Below are positions 54,149-64,000 of a DNA stretch of 64,000 nt, piece by piece (position 1 is the first letter of the stretch; the number at the start of each line of letters is the position of its first letter). Source of the DNA: Conus ventricosus (lineage: Eukaryota; Mollusca; Gastropoda; Neogastropoda; Conidae). Under the pieces are notes generated by a model. It was given only the letters and a program-made list of their open reading frames with translations. It was not told the origin of the DNA and searched no databases. A program made the translations under genes and the position numbers. The stretch spans positions 44,104,941 to 44,168,940 of the forward strand of contig CM031626.1 in the NCBI GenBank assembly GCA_018398815.1, written 5' to 3'.

Positions 54149-54261
54149 AGGGAAAGGAGAAATGGGGGAAAAAGAAGGTAAAAAAAAAAGGGAAAAATTT
54201 TAAAGAGTAATCATGATGACTCCTCAGGACAACGTGAACAAACAAATCACAAGACAAAAGA

Positions 54262-54392
54262 CAACGCGTTTCGACCTCTTAGGTCTTCTTCTGGCAAGAT
54301 AAACCACACTCAGGACAATAACAATGAAGAACGAGCAATCTCTTACGTCGTGTTTGTCTTGCTTGAAGAAGACTTAAGAGGTTGAAACACAA
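54262..54392. repeat. Inverted pair of GAAGAAG...GAAAC motifs
   Basis: GAAGAAGACCTAAGAGGTCG then AAAC reads on the minus strand (54268-54294), and TTGAAGAAGACTTAAGAGG then TTGAAAC on the plus strand (54362-54388), about 95 nt apart. Each contains a self-complementary stem (ACCT/AGGT or similar) between GAAGA and GAAA, reminiscent of a degenerate hammerhead core. They may be termini of an unrecognised element. Confidence 0.4.
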
Positions 54393-54559
54393 TTGTGGTT
54401 TGGCTTGGGATTTGTTTTGTCCATGTTGTTTGGTGGAGTCATTATAATTAATTTTTAACATTTGTTGAGGTCTCTGCCTGCCGTCGCCTCATTTTGAAAC
54501 TAAAATGGAAGGAGAGGAAAAAAAAAAGTGGGAGGGGAGAAAAGAAGGGAGGGTGTGCA

Positions 54560-55015
54560 CAGGAAGAAAAGAAGAACGTGTAAAAAGGACGACAGAGAGA
54601 AAACAAAGAGATCACCCTGGCAAACGTGTAAAAAGGACGACAGAGAGAAAACAAAGAGATCACCTGGCAAACGTGTAAAAAGGACGACAGAGAGAAAACA
54701 AAAAGATCACCTGGCAAACGTGTAAAAAGGACGACAGAGAGAAAACAAAGAGATCACCTGGCAAACAGCAGAGCAGAAGGGACAGCTGGTGAGCGGACGA
54801 CCAGAGAGAAACAAAGAGATCACCCTGGCAAACAGCCAGAGCAGAAGGACAGCTGGTGAGAACGTGTAAAAAGGACGACAGAGAGAAAACAAAGAGATCA
54901 CCTGGCAAACAGCCAGAGCAGAAGGGTCAGCTGGTGGAACGTGTAAAAAGGACGACAGAGAGAAAACAAGAGATCACCCTGGCAAACAGCCAGAGCAGAA
55001 GGGACAGCTGGTGAG
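54560..55015 (-). repeat. 79-bp minisatellite, inverted, with 47-bp short variants
   Basis: Reverse-complement members of the family at 60483-64000. The first ~four units are a 47-bp form lacking the CAGCCAGAGCAGAAGGGACA segment. Full units follow. Confidence 0.93.
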
Positions 55016-55062
55016 CGTCCCAGCATGCACCACCTGCCTGTTCACCGTCTTTTTGACAGATA

Positions 55063-55280
55063 ACAACTGGAAGGCTGGCGTGCTATCCATCCTGCAGACA
55101 AAGACAACAACTGGAAGGCTGGCGTGCTATCCATCCTGCAGACAAAGACAACAACTGGAAGGCTGGCGTGTATCCATCCTGCAGACAAAGACAACAACTG
55201 GAAGGCTGGCGTGCTATGCATCCTGCAGACAAAGACAACTGGAAGGCTGGCGTGCTATGCATCTGCAGACAAAGAACGTG
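55063..55280 (-). repeat. 44-bp tandem repeat, 5 copies
   Basis: Units AACAACTGGAAGGCTGGCGT followed by GCTATCCATCCTGCAGACAA and AGAC. The opposite arm has only two copies (about 60352-60435), so copy number differs between arms. Confidence 0.92.
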
Positions 55281-55385
55281 AAGAGATTGGAAAGAACGAG
55301 GACAGGTGAATGGGACACAGAAAGCCCAAAGACATGAGGCCAGCAGTAAAGCTTAAAAAAGGGAGGGGGAGATGGGCTCTGAAAG

Positions 55386-55496
55386 TCTCACACACACACA
55401 CACACACGCATGCACGCATCAACACACACACACATAGTGACATACACACCACACACGCCCGCATGCATGCACACGCAACACACACACACACACACT
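55386..55496. repeat. CA-rich microsatellite in the left arm
   Basis: Interrupted CA tract, the counterpart of the TG tract at about 60100-60240 in the right arm. Confidence 0.9.
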
Positions 55497-55569
55497 TGAC
55501 GAACTTTCCTGGTAATCAGCGACTGTTGACAACGACTTGGAAAGTAAAAGCATGCCTAGTGCCGCATCA

Positions 55570-55850
55570 ACTGGTTTCTACTGGTTTTGAGAAAGCCTTT
55601 GATTCTATAGACTGGAATTACATGAAAAAAGTCCATTATATTTGGCTAAAGGGATGATAAAGCTCATTTGAGAAGCATTTTTATAACAATATTGAATCTT
55701 ACATAGCTGGAAATGACAAAAAGTCCACAAATTTTCTTGCACACAAAGGATGTCAGCAGGGTGACCTACTATCAGCGTATTTGTTTCGTGCACGCAAAAT
55801 CTGAAAAGATAAAATTTGTGAACATGAACAGATTCATATGCCACGTATAA
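55570..55850 (+). pseudogene. LINE reverse transcriptase fragment
   Basis: GFEKAFDSIDWNYMKKV (about 55588-55640, first catalytic Asp region) and, further on, AHKGCQQGDLLSAYLF (about 55740-55790) match LINE RT motifs (FEKAFDSI.W and CRQGDPLSPYLF). Stops and a frame change separate them. The YxDD region is missing, so the fragment is short. The wording is unlike the CR1-like copy at 49819-51165, hence a different LINE family. Confidence 0.72.
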
Positions 55851-57076
55851 TGTTTTCTTAAATGGGAAGTTAAGCTATGAACATCAGTTGACTGTGAGTT
55901 TGTGCTTAAAAAAGTAAAAATAAGAAGCTGAAAAAACAACTAAAGATGAGGTGTGATTCAACTTTCCACAAAGTTTCCCTTAAAACTGTAGGTAGTCATC
56001 CTTGGAGGGTGTGATTCAACCTTTCCACAGAGTTTCCGTTTAAATGAATTGGGTAGTTTGTGCATAATAAGATTGTAAGTAGGGGAGTATATTGGAAAAG
56101 GAAAATCTCCACCAGGGTGGAACACATTTTGGACCTCCACCCCCACCCCTTTGGGTCAGTTCACATGTGAAAACAAAATAAATTCTGCCAGGGGAAGGAT
56201 TGTTGATATGGTAGAGAACTGAAGAAGCATACTGTATTAGTATTATAAAATGATGCATGACCCACTACGTGCTGTTTCTATTTTCAGCATACTACCATCA
56301 AACGCTTACAATCGCAGTTTTCCATGATTTTTTCTTTTTTTTATTGTAGAAAGCAAACCATTATCGTTCAGGAAAATGGGGATAAAGGGGAATAAGTTGC
56401 TACCACCATCACAAAAGATAAGAACTGTTTTCCCCGTCAGGAATACAGTTATTACCCCAAGGGAAACAACGACAGCAGGGAAATCAGTTACCACGGTTTG
56501 CTTTCCTCTTCTCTTCATGACATGTGCAGGTGCACCAGCATCACTGGCATGTTTACCTGGACTGTAGGCTCAGTGGCCTTACATATAGCCAGCACTTCCT
56601 GAGAAGACCATTTACCTCATCTGTTATTGAAAATGAGGTGGACTTTGAACGGAAGGAAGCTGAATCGGAGGCGAGGTTGTTCAACATCATCTTCTTGTTT
56701 TTCATCTCTGTTTCAATCATGTGTCAGGCTATGTAAATTTGTTGATCTGCGTAAACTTCCTGATAATGAGCACCTAATACTATAGCTGTTCATTTGCTGA
56801 ACTGTGTGTCAGACAGGGGCACACACCAGTCGACGCAGCAATGGAGGTCAAGGGAACAAGGAATGCAGGTTCACACTGAAAATAAGTGACTTTCCTGATG
56901 TTACTGGTTTGTTGATTTTTTTTTTTTTGAGGAAAAAGAGGGAAACAAGACTCACTATCAACAGCAATAACAAATAATTGCCTTTATCACCATTTTCCTG
57001 ATGTATACCATTTTTTATTTGGGGGGAGAGTGATCGGCTTTTAACACTAAGTTCGTAATGCCTATTAATTTTGATG
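55851..57076. other. Non-coding stretch, one short duplication
   Basis: GGTGTGATTCAAC..TTTCCAC and the following bases occur twice at about 55951-55985 and 56009-56045. Nothing else is recognisable. Confidence 0.5.
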
Positions 57077-58076
57077 NNNNNNNNNNNNNNNNNNNNNNNN
57101 NNNNNNNNNNNNNNNNNNNNNNNNNNNNNNNNNNNNNNNNNNNNNNNNNNNNNNNNNNNNNNNNNNNNNNNNNNNNNNNNNNNNNNNNNNNNNNNNNNNN
57201 NNNNNNNNNNNNNNNNNNNNNNNNNNNNNNNNNNNNNNNNNNNNNNNNNNNNNNNNNNNNNNNNNNNNNNNNNNNNNNNNNNNNNNNNNNNNNNNNNNNN
57301 NNNNNNNNNNNNNNNNNNNNNNNNNNNNNNNNNNNNNNNNNNNNNNNNNNNNNNNNNNNNNNNNNNNNNNNNNNNNNNNNNNNNNNNNNNNNNNNNNNNN
57401 NNNNNNNNNNNNNNNNNNNNNNNNNNNNNNNNNNNNNNNNNNNNNNNNNNNNNNNNNNNNNNNNNNNNNNNNNNNNNNNNNNNNNNNNNNNNNNNNNNNN
57501 NNNNNNNNNNNNNNNNNNNNNNNNNNNNNNNNNNNNNNNNNNNNNNNNNNNNNNNNNNNNNNNNNNNNNNNNNNNNNNNNNNNNNNNNNNNNNNNNNNNN
57601 NNNNNNNNNNNNNNNNNNNNNNNNNNNNNNNNNNNNNNNNNNNNNNNNNNNNNNNNNNNNNNNNNNNNNNNNNNNNNNNNNNNNNNNNNNNNNNNNNNNN
57701 NNNNNNNNNNNNNNNNNNNNNNNNNNNNNNNNNNNNNNNNNNNNNNNNNNNNNNNNNNNNNNNNNNNNNNNNNNNNNNNNNNNNNNNNNNNNNNNNNNNN
57801 NNNNNNNNNNNNNNNNNNNNNNNNNNNNNNNNNNNNNNNNNNNNNNNNNNNNNNNNNNNNNNNNNNNNNNNNNNNNNNNNNNNNNNNNNNNNNNNNNNNN
57901 NNNNNNNNNNNNNNNNNNNNNNNNNNNNNNNNNNNNNNNNNNNNNNNNNNNNNNNNNNNNNNNNNNNNNNNNNNNNNNNNNNNNNNNNNNNNNNNNNNNN
58001 NNNNNNNNNNNNNNNNNNNNNNNNNNNNNNNNNNNNNNNNNNNNNNNNNNNNNNNNNNNNNNNNNNNNNNNNNNNN
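57077..58076. other. Assembly gap (1000 N)
   Basis: Exactly 1000 N within the spacer of the inverted repeat. Confidence 1.
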
Positions 58077-58196
58077 GATTCCCATGTAATGTAAAGCTTG
58101 TGCATGGGATTCTAATGCTATAAATACCTGCTTCCCTCACCTTCCTTTTAAAAAACGAATTTTTTTGATAGGTTCTGTCTCTGACTGTCTGTTCCC

Positions 58197-58327
<131 letters not shown>

Positions 58328-58445
58328 GATTTGGCCCATCGTGGTCGTCTCAGCTATAAGTAACATTCTCCCCCCCCCCCCCACCCTGCTCTCTATCTCT
58401 CTCTAATTTTTTTGATTTGATGTGGCATTTTCTTCCTGTTGTGGA

Positions 58446-58600
58446 TTGGTGGTGGTTGTGGTGATGGTGGTGGTGTTAGCGTGGTGGTTGTGGTGATGGT
58501 GGTGGTGTTAGCGTGGTGGTTGTGGTGATGGTGGTGGTGTTAGCGTGGTGGTTGTGGGATGGTGGTGGTGTTAGCGTGGTAGTTGTGGTGATGTTGGTGT
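58446..58600. repeat. ~36-bp GGTGGT-rich minisatellite, about 4 copies
   Basis: Units GTGGTGATGGTGGTGGTGTT followed by AGCGTGGTGGTT. Confidence 0.9.
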
Positions 58601-58814
58601 GGCTGGAGGAAAAGATTTTTTTTCCCCTAAATATCTATGTCAGAGCTGCCAGCAACATAGTTCACCACCAAGTTTGTTACGTGCTGCGGGGTGCACAATA
58701 GTTAGGAAGGAAGAAGGTTGTCAGAGCATCGTTGTTACTGCACACCCATTGAACACTGCAGATCAGCCTTCCCTATCATGTTTGAATTATCTCTTCGTCC
58801 CTGATCGGAGAATC

Positions 58815-59268
58815 AGCACGACAGGATCCAATCCAGTCTGGTCACTGTTCAGAAACAGCTCCTGCCTGTCACTTGATGCATGGAGACAGGATCCAATCCA
58901 GTCTGGTCACTGTTCAGAAACAGCTCCTGCCTGTCACTTGATGCATGGAGACAGGATCCAATCCAGTTTGGTCACTGTTCAGAAACAGTAGCTGCCTGTC
59001 ATTTAGTGCATGGAGACAGGATCCAATCCAGTTTGGTCACTGTTCAGAAAGAGTAGCTGCCTGTCATTTAGTGCATGGAGACAGGATCCAATCCAGTCTG
59101 GTCACTGTTCAGAAACAGTAGCTGCCTGTCATTTAGTGCATGGAGACAGGATCCAATCCAGTTTGGTTACTGTTCAGAAACAGTAGCTGCCTGTCATTTA
59201 GTGCATGGAGACAGGATCCAATCCAGTTTGGTCACTGTTCAGAAACAGCTCCTGCCCATCACTTGATG
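58815..59268. repeat. 65-bp tandem repeat, 7 copies
   Basis: Units GTCACTGTTCAGAAACAGCT, CCTGCCTGTCACTTGATGCA, TGGAGACAGGATCCAATCCA, GTCTG. Two variants (CTCCTGCC...ACTTGATG and AGCTGCC...ATTTAGTG) occupy the outer and inner copies. Confidence 0.94.
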
Positions 59269-59314
59269 TGTGGAAGAAAATGGTCCCAGTGGACAAAGCA
59301 GCCGTAACGGAGGA

Positions 59315-59855
59315 GAATTCACTTCACAGAAGGTCATCAGATCAGCACTTTTGGACTGATCAGATCTGCAGTTTTGAACCGAGTGTTAATCAAAGCAGCG
59401 TCCATGCATCACAGCTGAAGAATTCACTTCACAGAAGGTCATCAGATCAGCAGTTTTGACCTGATCAGATCTGCCGTTTTGACCTGATCAGATCTGCAGT
59501 TTTGACCTGATCAGATCTGCAGTTTTGACCTGATCAGATCTGCAGTTTTGACCTATCAGATCAGCAGTTTTGAACTGATCAGATCAGCAGTTTTGACCTG
59601 ATCAGATCAGCAGTTTTGAACTGATCAGATCAGCAGTTTTGACCTGATCAGATCAGCAGTTTTGAACTGATCAGATCTGCAGTTTTGAACTGATCAGATC
59701 TGCAGTTTTGACCTGATCAGATCAGCAGTTTTGAACTGATCAGATCAGCAGTTTTGACCTGATCAGATCTGCAGTTTTGACCTGATTAGATCAGTTTTGA
59801 ACTGATCAGATCAGCAGTTTTGAACCCAGTGTTAATCAAAGCAGCGTCCACTGGG
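59315..59855. repeat. 23-bp TGATCAGATC repeat array with flanking direct repeats
   Basis: About 17-20 units of CAGTTTTGACCTGATCAGAT followed by CTG or CAG (most between 59455 and 59820). GAATTCACTTCACAGAAGGT occurs at about 59316 and 59421, and GTGTTAATCAAAGCAGCGTC at about 59383 and 59829. The array seems to have expanded inside a duplicated segment. Confidence 0.92.
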
Positions 59856-59899
59856 TGATGTGACGAAACGTTCTCAGGGCAGGGCATGTGCTGTTACAG

Positions 59900-60020
59900 A
59901 CTGTTCCTACACCCAAGGATCCATTGGTCTTTTGCCAGCATGTACTCAGACCAGAGTGTGACTTACACCCAAGGGGTCATTGGTCTGTGCCAGCATGTAC
60001 TCAGACCAGAGTGTGACTCC
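59900..60020. repeat. ~58-bp direct duplication
   Basis: TACACCCAAGG..CATTGGTCT and GCCAGCATGTACTCAGACCA, then GAGTGTGACT, occur twice. Confidence 0.88.
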
Positions 60021-60060
60021 AGAAGAAGCACTTTTTAGCACTCATCTGATGAGACATTTC

Positions 60061-60100
60061 GTTGTCAACAGTCGCTGATTGCCAGGAAAGTTCGTCAAGT

Positions 60101-60159
<59 letters not shown>

Positions 60160-60482
60160 GTTGTGTGTGTGTGTGCGTGCGTGTGTGATGTGTATGTGTG
60201 TGTGTGTGTGTTGATGCGTGCATGCATGTGTGTGTGTGTGACTTTCAGAGCCTATCTCCCCCTCCCTTTTTAAGCTTTACTGCTGACCTCATGTCTTTGG
60301 GCTTTCTGTGTCCCATTCACCTGTCCTCGTTCTTTCCAATCTCTTCACGTTCTTTGTCTGCAGGATGCATAGCACGCCAGCCTTTCAGTTGTTGTCTTTG
60401 TCTGCAGGATGGATAGCACGCCAGCCTTCCAGTTGTCTGTCGAAAAGACGGTGAACAGGCAGGTGGTGCATGCTGGGACCCC
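60061..60482 (+). repeat. Right arm (unique part) of the long inverted repeat
   Basis: The reverse complement of 55016-55533: TCGTTGTCAACAGTCGCTGA, a TG tract, GACTTTCAGAGCC..CTCCCCCTCCC, then two 44-bp units and GGTGGTGCATGCTGGGACC. The 79-bp array follows directly. Confidence 0.92.
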
Positions 60483-63400
60483 CACCAGCTGTCCCTTCTG
60501 CTCTGGCTGTTTGCCAGGGTGATCTCTTTGTTTTCTCTCTGTCGTCCTTTTTACACGTTCTCACCAGCTGTCCCTTCTGCTCTGGCTGTTTGCCAGGGTG
60601 ATCTCTTTGTTTTCTCTCTGTCGTCCTTTTTACACGTTCTCACCAGCTGTCCCTTCTGCTCTGGCTGTTTGCCAGGGTGATCTCTTTGTTTTCTCTCTGT
60701 CGTCCTTTTTACACGTTCTCACCAGCTGTCCCTTCTGCTCTCTGTTGCCTGTTTCTTTGTTTTCCTCTGTCGCCTTTAACTCTCACACTGTCCCTTTGCC
60801 TGCTTTTGCCAGGTCTCTTTGTTTTCTCCTGTCGTCCTTTTTACACGTTCTCACCAGCTGTCCCTTCTGCTCGGCTGTTTGCCAGGGTGATCTCTTTGTT
60901 TTCTCTCTGTCGTCCTTTTTACACGTTCTCACCAGCTGTCCCTTCTGCTCTGGCTGTTTGCCAGGGTGATCTCTTTGTTTTCTCTCTGTCGTCCTTTTTA
61001 CACGTTCTCACCAGCTGTCCCTTCTGCTCTGGCTGTTTGCCAGGGTGATCTCTTTGTTTTCTCTCTGTCGTCCTTTTTACACGTTCTCACCAGCTGTCCC
61101 TTCTGCTCTGGCTGTTTGCCAGGGTGATCTCTTTGTTTTCTCTCTGTCGTCCTTTTTAACACGTTCTCACCAGCTGTCCCTTCTGCTCTGGCTGTTTGCC
61201 AGGGTGATCTCTTTGTTTTCTCTCTGTCGTCCTTTTTACACGTTCTCACCAGCTGTCCCTTCTGCTCTGGCTGTTTGCCAGGGTGATCTCTTTGTTTTCT
61301 CTCTGTCGTCCTTTTTACACGTTCTCACCAGCTGTCCCTTCTGCTCTGGCTGTTTGCTAGGGTGATCTCTTTGTTTTCTCTCTGTCGTCCTTTTTACACG
61401 TTCTCACCAGCTGTCCCTTCTGCTCTGGCTGTTTGCCAGGGTGATCTCTTTGTTTTCTCTCTGTCGTCCTTTTTACACGTTCTCACCAGCTGTCCCTTCT
61501 GCTCTGGCTGTTTGCCAGGGTGATCTCTTTGTTTTCTCTCTGTCGTCCTTTTTACACGTTCTCACCAGCTGTCCCTTCTGCTCTGGCTGTTTGCCAGGGT
61601 GATCTCTTTGTTTTCTCTCTGTCGTCCTTTTTACACGTTCTCACCAGCTGTCCCTTCTGCTCTGGCTGTTTGCCAGGGTGATCTCTTTGTTTTCTCTCTG
61701 TCGTCCTTTTTACACGTTCTCACCAGCTGTCCCTTCTGCTCTGGCTGTTTGCCAGGGTGATCTCTTTGTTTTCTCTCTGTCGTCCTTTTTACACGTTCTC
61801 ACCAGCTGTCCCTTCTGCTCTGGCTGTTTGCCAGGGTGATCTCTTTGTTTTCTCTCTGTCGTCCTTTTTACACGTTCTCACCAGCTGTCCCTTCTGCTCT
61901 GGCTGTTTGCCAGGGTGATCTCTTTGTTTTCTCTCTGTCGTCCTTTTTACACGTTCTCACCAGCTGTCCCTTCTGCTCTGGCTGTTTGCCAGGGTGATCT
62001 CTTTGTTTTCTCTCTGTCGTCCTTTTTACACGTTCTCACCAGCTGTCCCTTCTGCTCTGGCTGTTTGCCAGGGTGATCTCTTTGTTTTCTCTCTGTCGTC
62101 CTTTTTACACGTTCTCACCAGCTGTCCCTTCTGCTCTGGCTGTTTGCCAGGGTGATCTCTTTGTTTTCTCTCTGTCGTCCTTTTTACACGTTCTCACCAG
62201 CTGTCCCTTCTGCTCTGGCTGTTTGCCAGGGTGATCTCTTTGTTTTCTCTCTGTCGTCCTTTTTACACGTTCTCACCAGCTGTCCCTTCTGCTCTGGCTG
62301 TTTGCCAGGGTGATCTCTTTGTTTTCTCTCTGTCGTCCTTTTTACACGTTCTCACCAGCTGTCCCTTCTGCTCTGGCTGTTTGCCAGGGTGATCTCTTTG
62401 TTTTCTCTCTGTCGTCCTTTTTACACGTTCTCACCAGCTGTCCCTTCTGCTCTGGCTGTTTGCCAGGGTGATCTCTTTGTTTTCTCTCTGTCGTCCTTTT
62501 TACACGTTCTCACCAGCTGTCCCTTCTGCTCTGGCTGTTTGCCAGGGTGATCTCTTTGTTTCTCTCTGTCGTCCTTTTTACACGTTCTCACCAGCTGTCC
62601 CTTCTGCTCTGGCTGTTTGCCAGGGTGATCTCTTTGTTTTCTCTCTGTCGTCCTTTTTACACGTTCTCACCAGCTGTCCCTTCTGCTCTGGCTGTTTGCT
62701 AGGGTGATCTCTTTGTTTTCTCTCTGTCGTCCTTTTTACACGTTCTCACCAGCTGTCCCTTCTGCTCTGGCTGTTTGCTAGGGTGATCTCTTTGTTTTCT
62801 CTCTGTCGTCCTTTTTACACGTTCTCAACAGCTGTCCCTTCTGCTCTGGCTGTTTGCCAGGGTGATCTCTTTGTTTTCTCTCTGTCGTCCTTTTTACACG
62901 TTCTCACAGCTGTCCCTTCTGCTCTGGCTGTTTGCCAGGGTGATCTCTTTGTTTTCTCTCTGTCGTCCTTTTTACACGTTCTCACCAGCTGTCCCTTCTG
63001 CTCTGGCTGTTTGCCAGGGTGATCTCTTTGTTTTCTCTCTGTCGTCCTTTTTACACGTTCTCACCAGCTGTCCCTTCTGCTCTGGCTGTTTGCCAGGGTG
63101 ATCTCTTTGTTTTCTCTCTGTCGTCCTTTTTACACGTTCTCACCAGCTGTCCCTTCTGCTCTGGCTGTTTGCCAGGGTGATCTCTTTGTTTTCTCTCTGT
63201 CGTCCTTTTTACACGTTCTCACCAGCTGTCCCTTCTGCTCTGGCTGTTTGCCAGGGTGATCTCTTTGTTTTCTCTCTGTCGTCCTTTTTACACGTTCTCA
63301 CCAGCTGTCCCTTCTGCTGGCTGTTTGCCAGGGTGATCTCTTTGTTTTCTCTCTGTCGTCCTTTTTACACGTTCTCACCAGCTGTCCCTTCTGCTCTGGC

Positions 63401-64000
63401 TGTTTGCCAGGGTGATCTCTTTGTTTTCTCTCTGTCGTCCTTTTTACACGTTCTCACCAGCTGTCCCTTCTGCTCTGGCTGTTTGCCAGGGTGATCTCTT
63501 TGTTTTCTCTCTGTCGTCCTTTTTACACGTTCTCACCAGCTGTCCCTTCTGCTCTGGCTGTTTGCCAGGGTGATCTCTTTGTTTTCTCTCTGTCGTCCTT
63601 TTTACACGTTCTCACCAGCTGTCCCTTCTGCTCTGGCTGTTTGCCAGGGTGATCTCTTTGTTTTCTCTCTGTCGTCCTTTTTACACGTTCTCACCAGCTG
63701 TCCCTTCTGCTCTGGCTGTTTGCCAGGGTGATCTCTTTGTTTTCTCTCTGTCGTCCTTTTTACACGTTCTCACCAGCTGTCCCTTCTGCTCTGGCTGTTT
63801 GCCAGGGTGATCTCTTTGTTTTCTCTCTGTCGTCCTTTTTTACACGTTCTCACCAGCTGTCCCTTCTGCTCTGGCTGTTTGCCAGGGTGATCTCTTTGTT
63901 TTCTCTCTGTCGTCCTTTTTACACGTTCTCACCAGCTGTCCCTTCTGCTCTGGCTGTTTGCCAGGGTGATCTCTTTGTTTTCTCTCTGTCGTCCTTTTTA
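60483..64000 (+). repeat. 79-bp minisatellite, about 44 copies, runs off the window
   Basis: The unit is GTGATCTCTTTGTTTTCTCT, CTGTCGTCCTTTTTACACGT, TCTCACCAGCTGTCCCTTCT, GCTCTGGCTGTTTGCCAGG. Copies are almost identical except for a disturbed stretch (about 60735-60880) and occasional 1-2 bp changes (GCTAGG for GCCAGG near 61358, 62697 and 62777). Open frames such as 60598-60969 and 63177-63494 are translations of the array, starting at ATC/GTG-type codons. Confidence 0.98.

Larger units (their letters stand above)
54560..55533 (-). repeat. Left arm of a long inverted repeat
   Basis: Reading left to right: inverted 79-bp minisatellite (54560-55015), a segment with CCCAGCATGCACCACCTG, a 44-bp array (55063-55280), a unique block with AAGCTTAAAAAAGGGAGG, a CA tract and GTTGACAACGA at the end. 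The same series occurs in reverse order and opposite strand from 60061 onward. The spacer is about 4.5 kb including 1000 N. Confidence 0.92.

Noticed and set aside
57015..58140. Open frames across 57077-58076
   Set aside because: Almost entirely N. They carry no information.
60598..63494. Several ~80-120-codon frames in the 79-bp array
   Set aside because: Repeat translation with non-ATG starts and no family.

Overview
The window looks like eukaryotic, intron- and repeat-rich DNA from an aquatic invertebrate, most likely a mollusc (inference). Dinucleotide tracts (CA/TG, CT/GA) are abundant, there are no operons or compact genes, and the retroelement mix (Gmr1-like Ty3/gypsy, GIY-YIG Penelope-type elements, CR1-like LINEs, tRNA-derived SINEs) fits lophotrochozoan genomes. 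Scaffold gaps of exactly 100, 1000 and 1000 N lie at 17669-17768, 40013-41012 and 57077-58076. I find no host protein gene that I can support. Almost everything recognisable is a mobile element or a tandem repeat.

Layout. 1-2530: a decayed Penelope-type element with RT motifs, a C-terminal GIY-YIG domain, a hammerhead-like core behind the ORF, and an inverted copy of its own 3' part at 1-356. 2560-7317: non-coding DNA with microsatellites and a six-copy ~93-bp repeat. 7318-17668: a minus-strand Ty3/gypsy element with Gmr1-type domain order (gag, integrase, RT, RNase H). Its 5' LTR (at the right) is split by a 2315-bp TG...CA element with a perfect 5-bp target duplication. 17769-22500: homopolymer-ridden sequence containing a plus-strand LINE RT. 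22500-32080: tandem repeats, microsatellites and a SINE, with little else. 32087-35525: a complete non-autonomous derivative of the same gypsy family (two LTRs, PBS, PPT, no gag or pol) flanked by the 5-bp duplication ATACG.

35530-46050 is mostly minisatellite: 64-bp x about 47, a degenerate ~24-bp array around a gap, another 64-bp family x about 50, and 41-bp x about 20. 46050-55000 holds a LINE RNase H/C-terminal remnant, a CR1-like LINE ending in a pentanucleotide tract, a very uniform 43-bp array, a second Penelope-type fragment and AC-rich degenerate repeats. 54560-55533 and 60061-64000 are arms of a long inverted repeat, each carrying the same 44-bp and 79-bp minisatellites. The 79-bp array (about 44 copies) runs off the window end.

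The most informative story is the gypsy family. An autonomous-type copy, damaged by frameshifts and an internal deletion, sits about 15 kb from a young, coding-less copy. The two share LTRs, a tRNA-Trp-like primer site and leader hairpins, and the short copy looks like the long one after a deletion between ~9-bp direct repeats. Differences between paired LTRs are mainly 1-nt indels in homopolymers, so some of the frameshifts in the coding regions may be base-calling errors. Many apparent ORFs begin at non-ATG codons or arise from stop-free minisatellites and are not genes.
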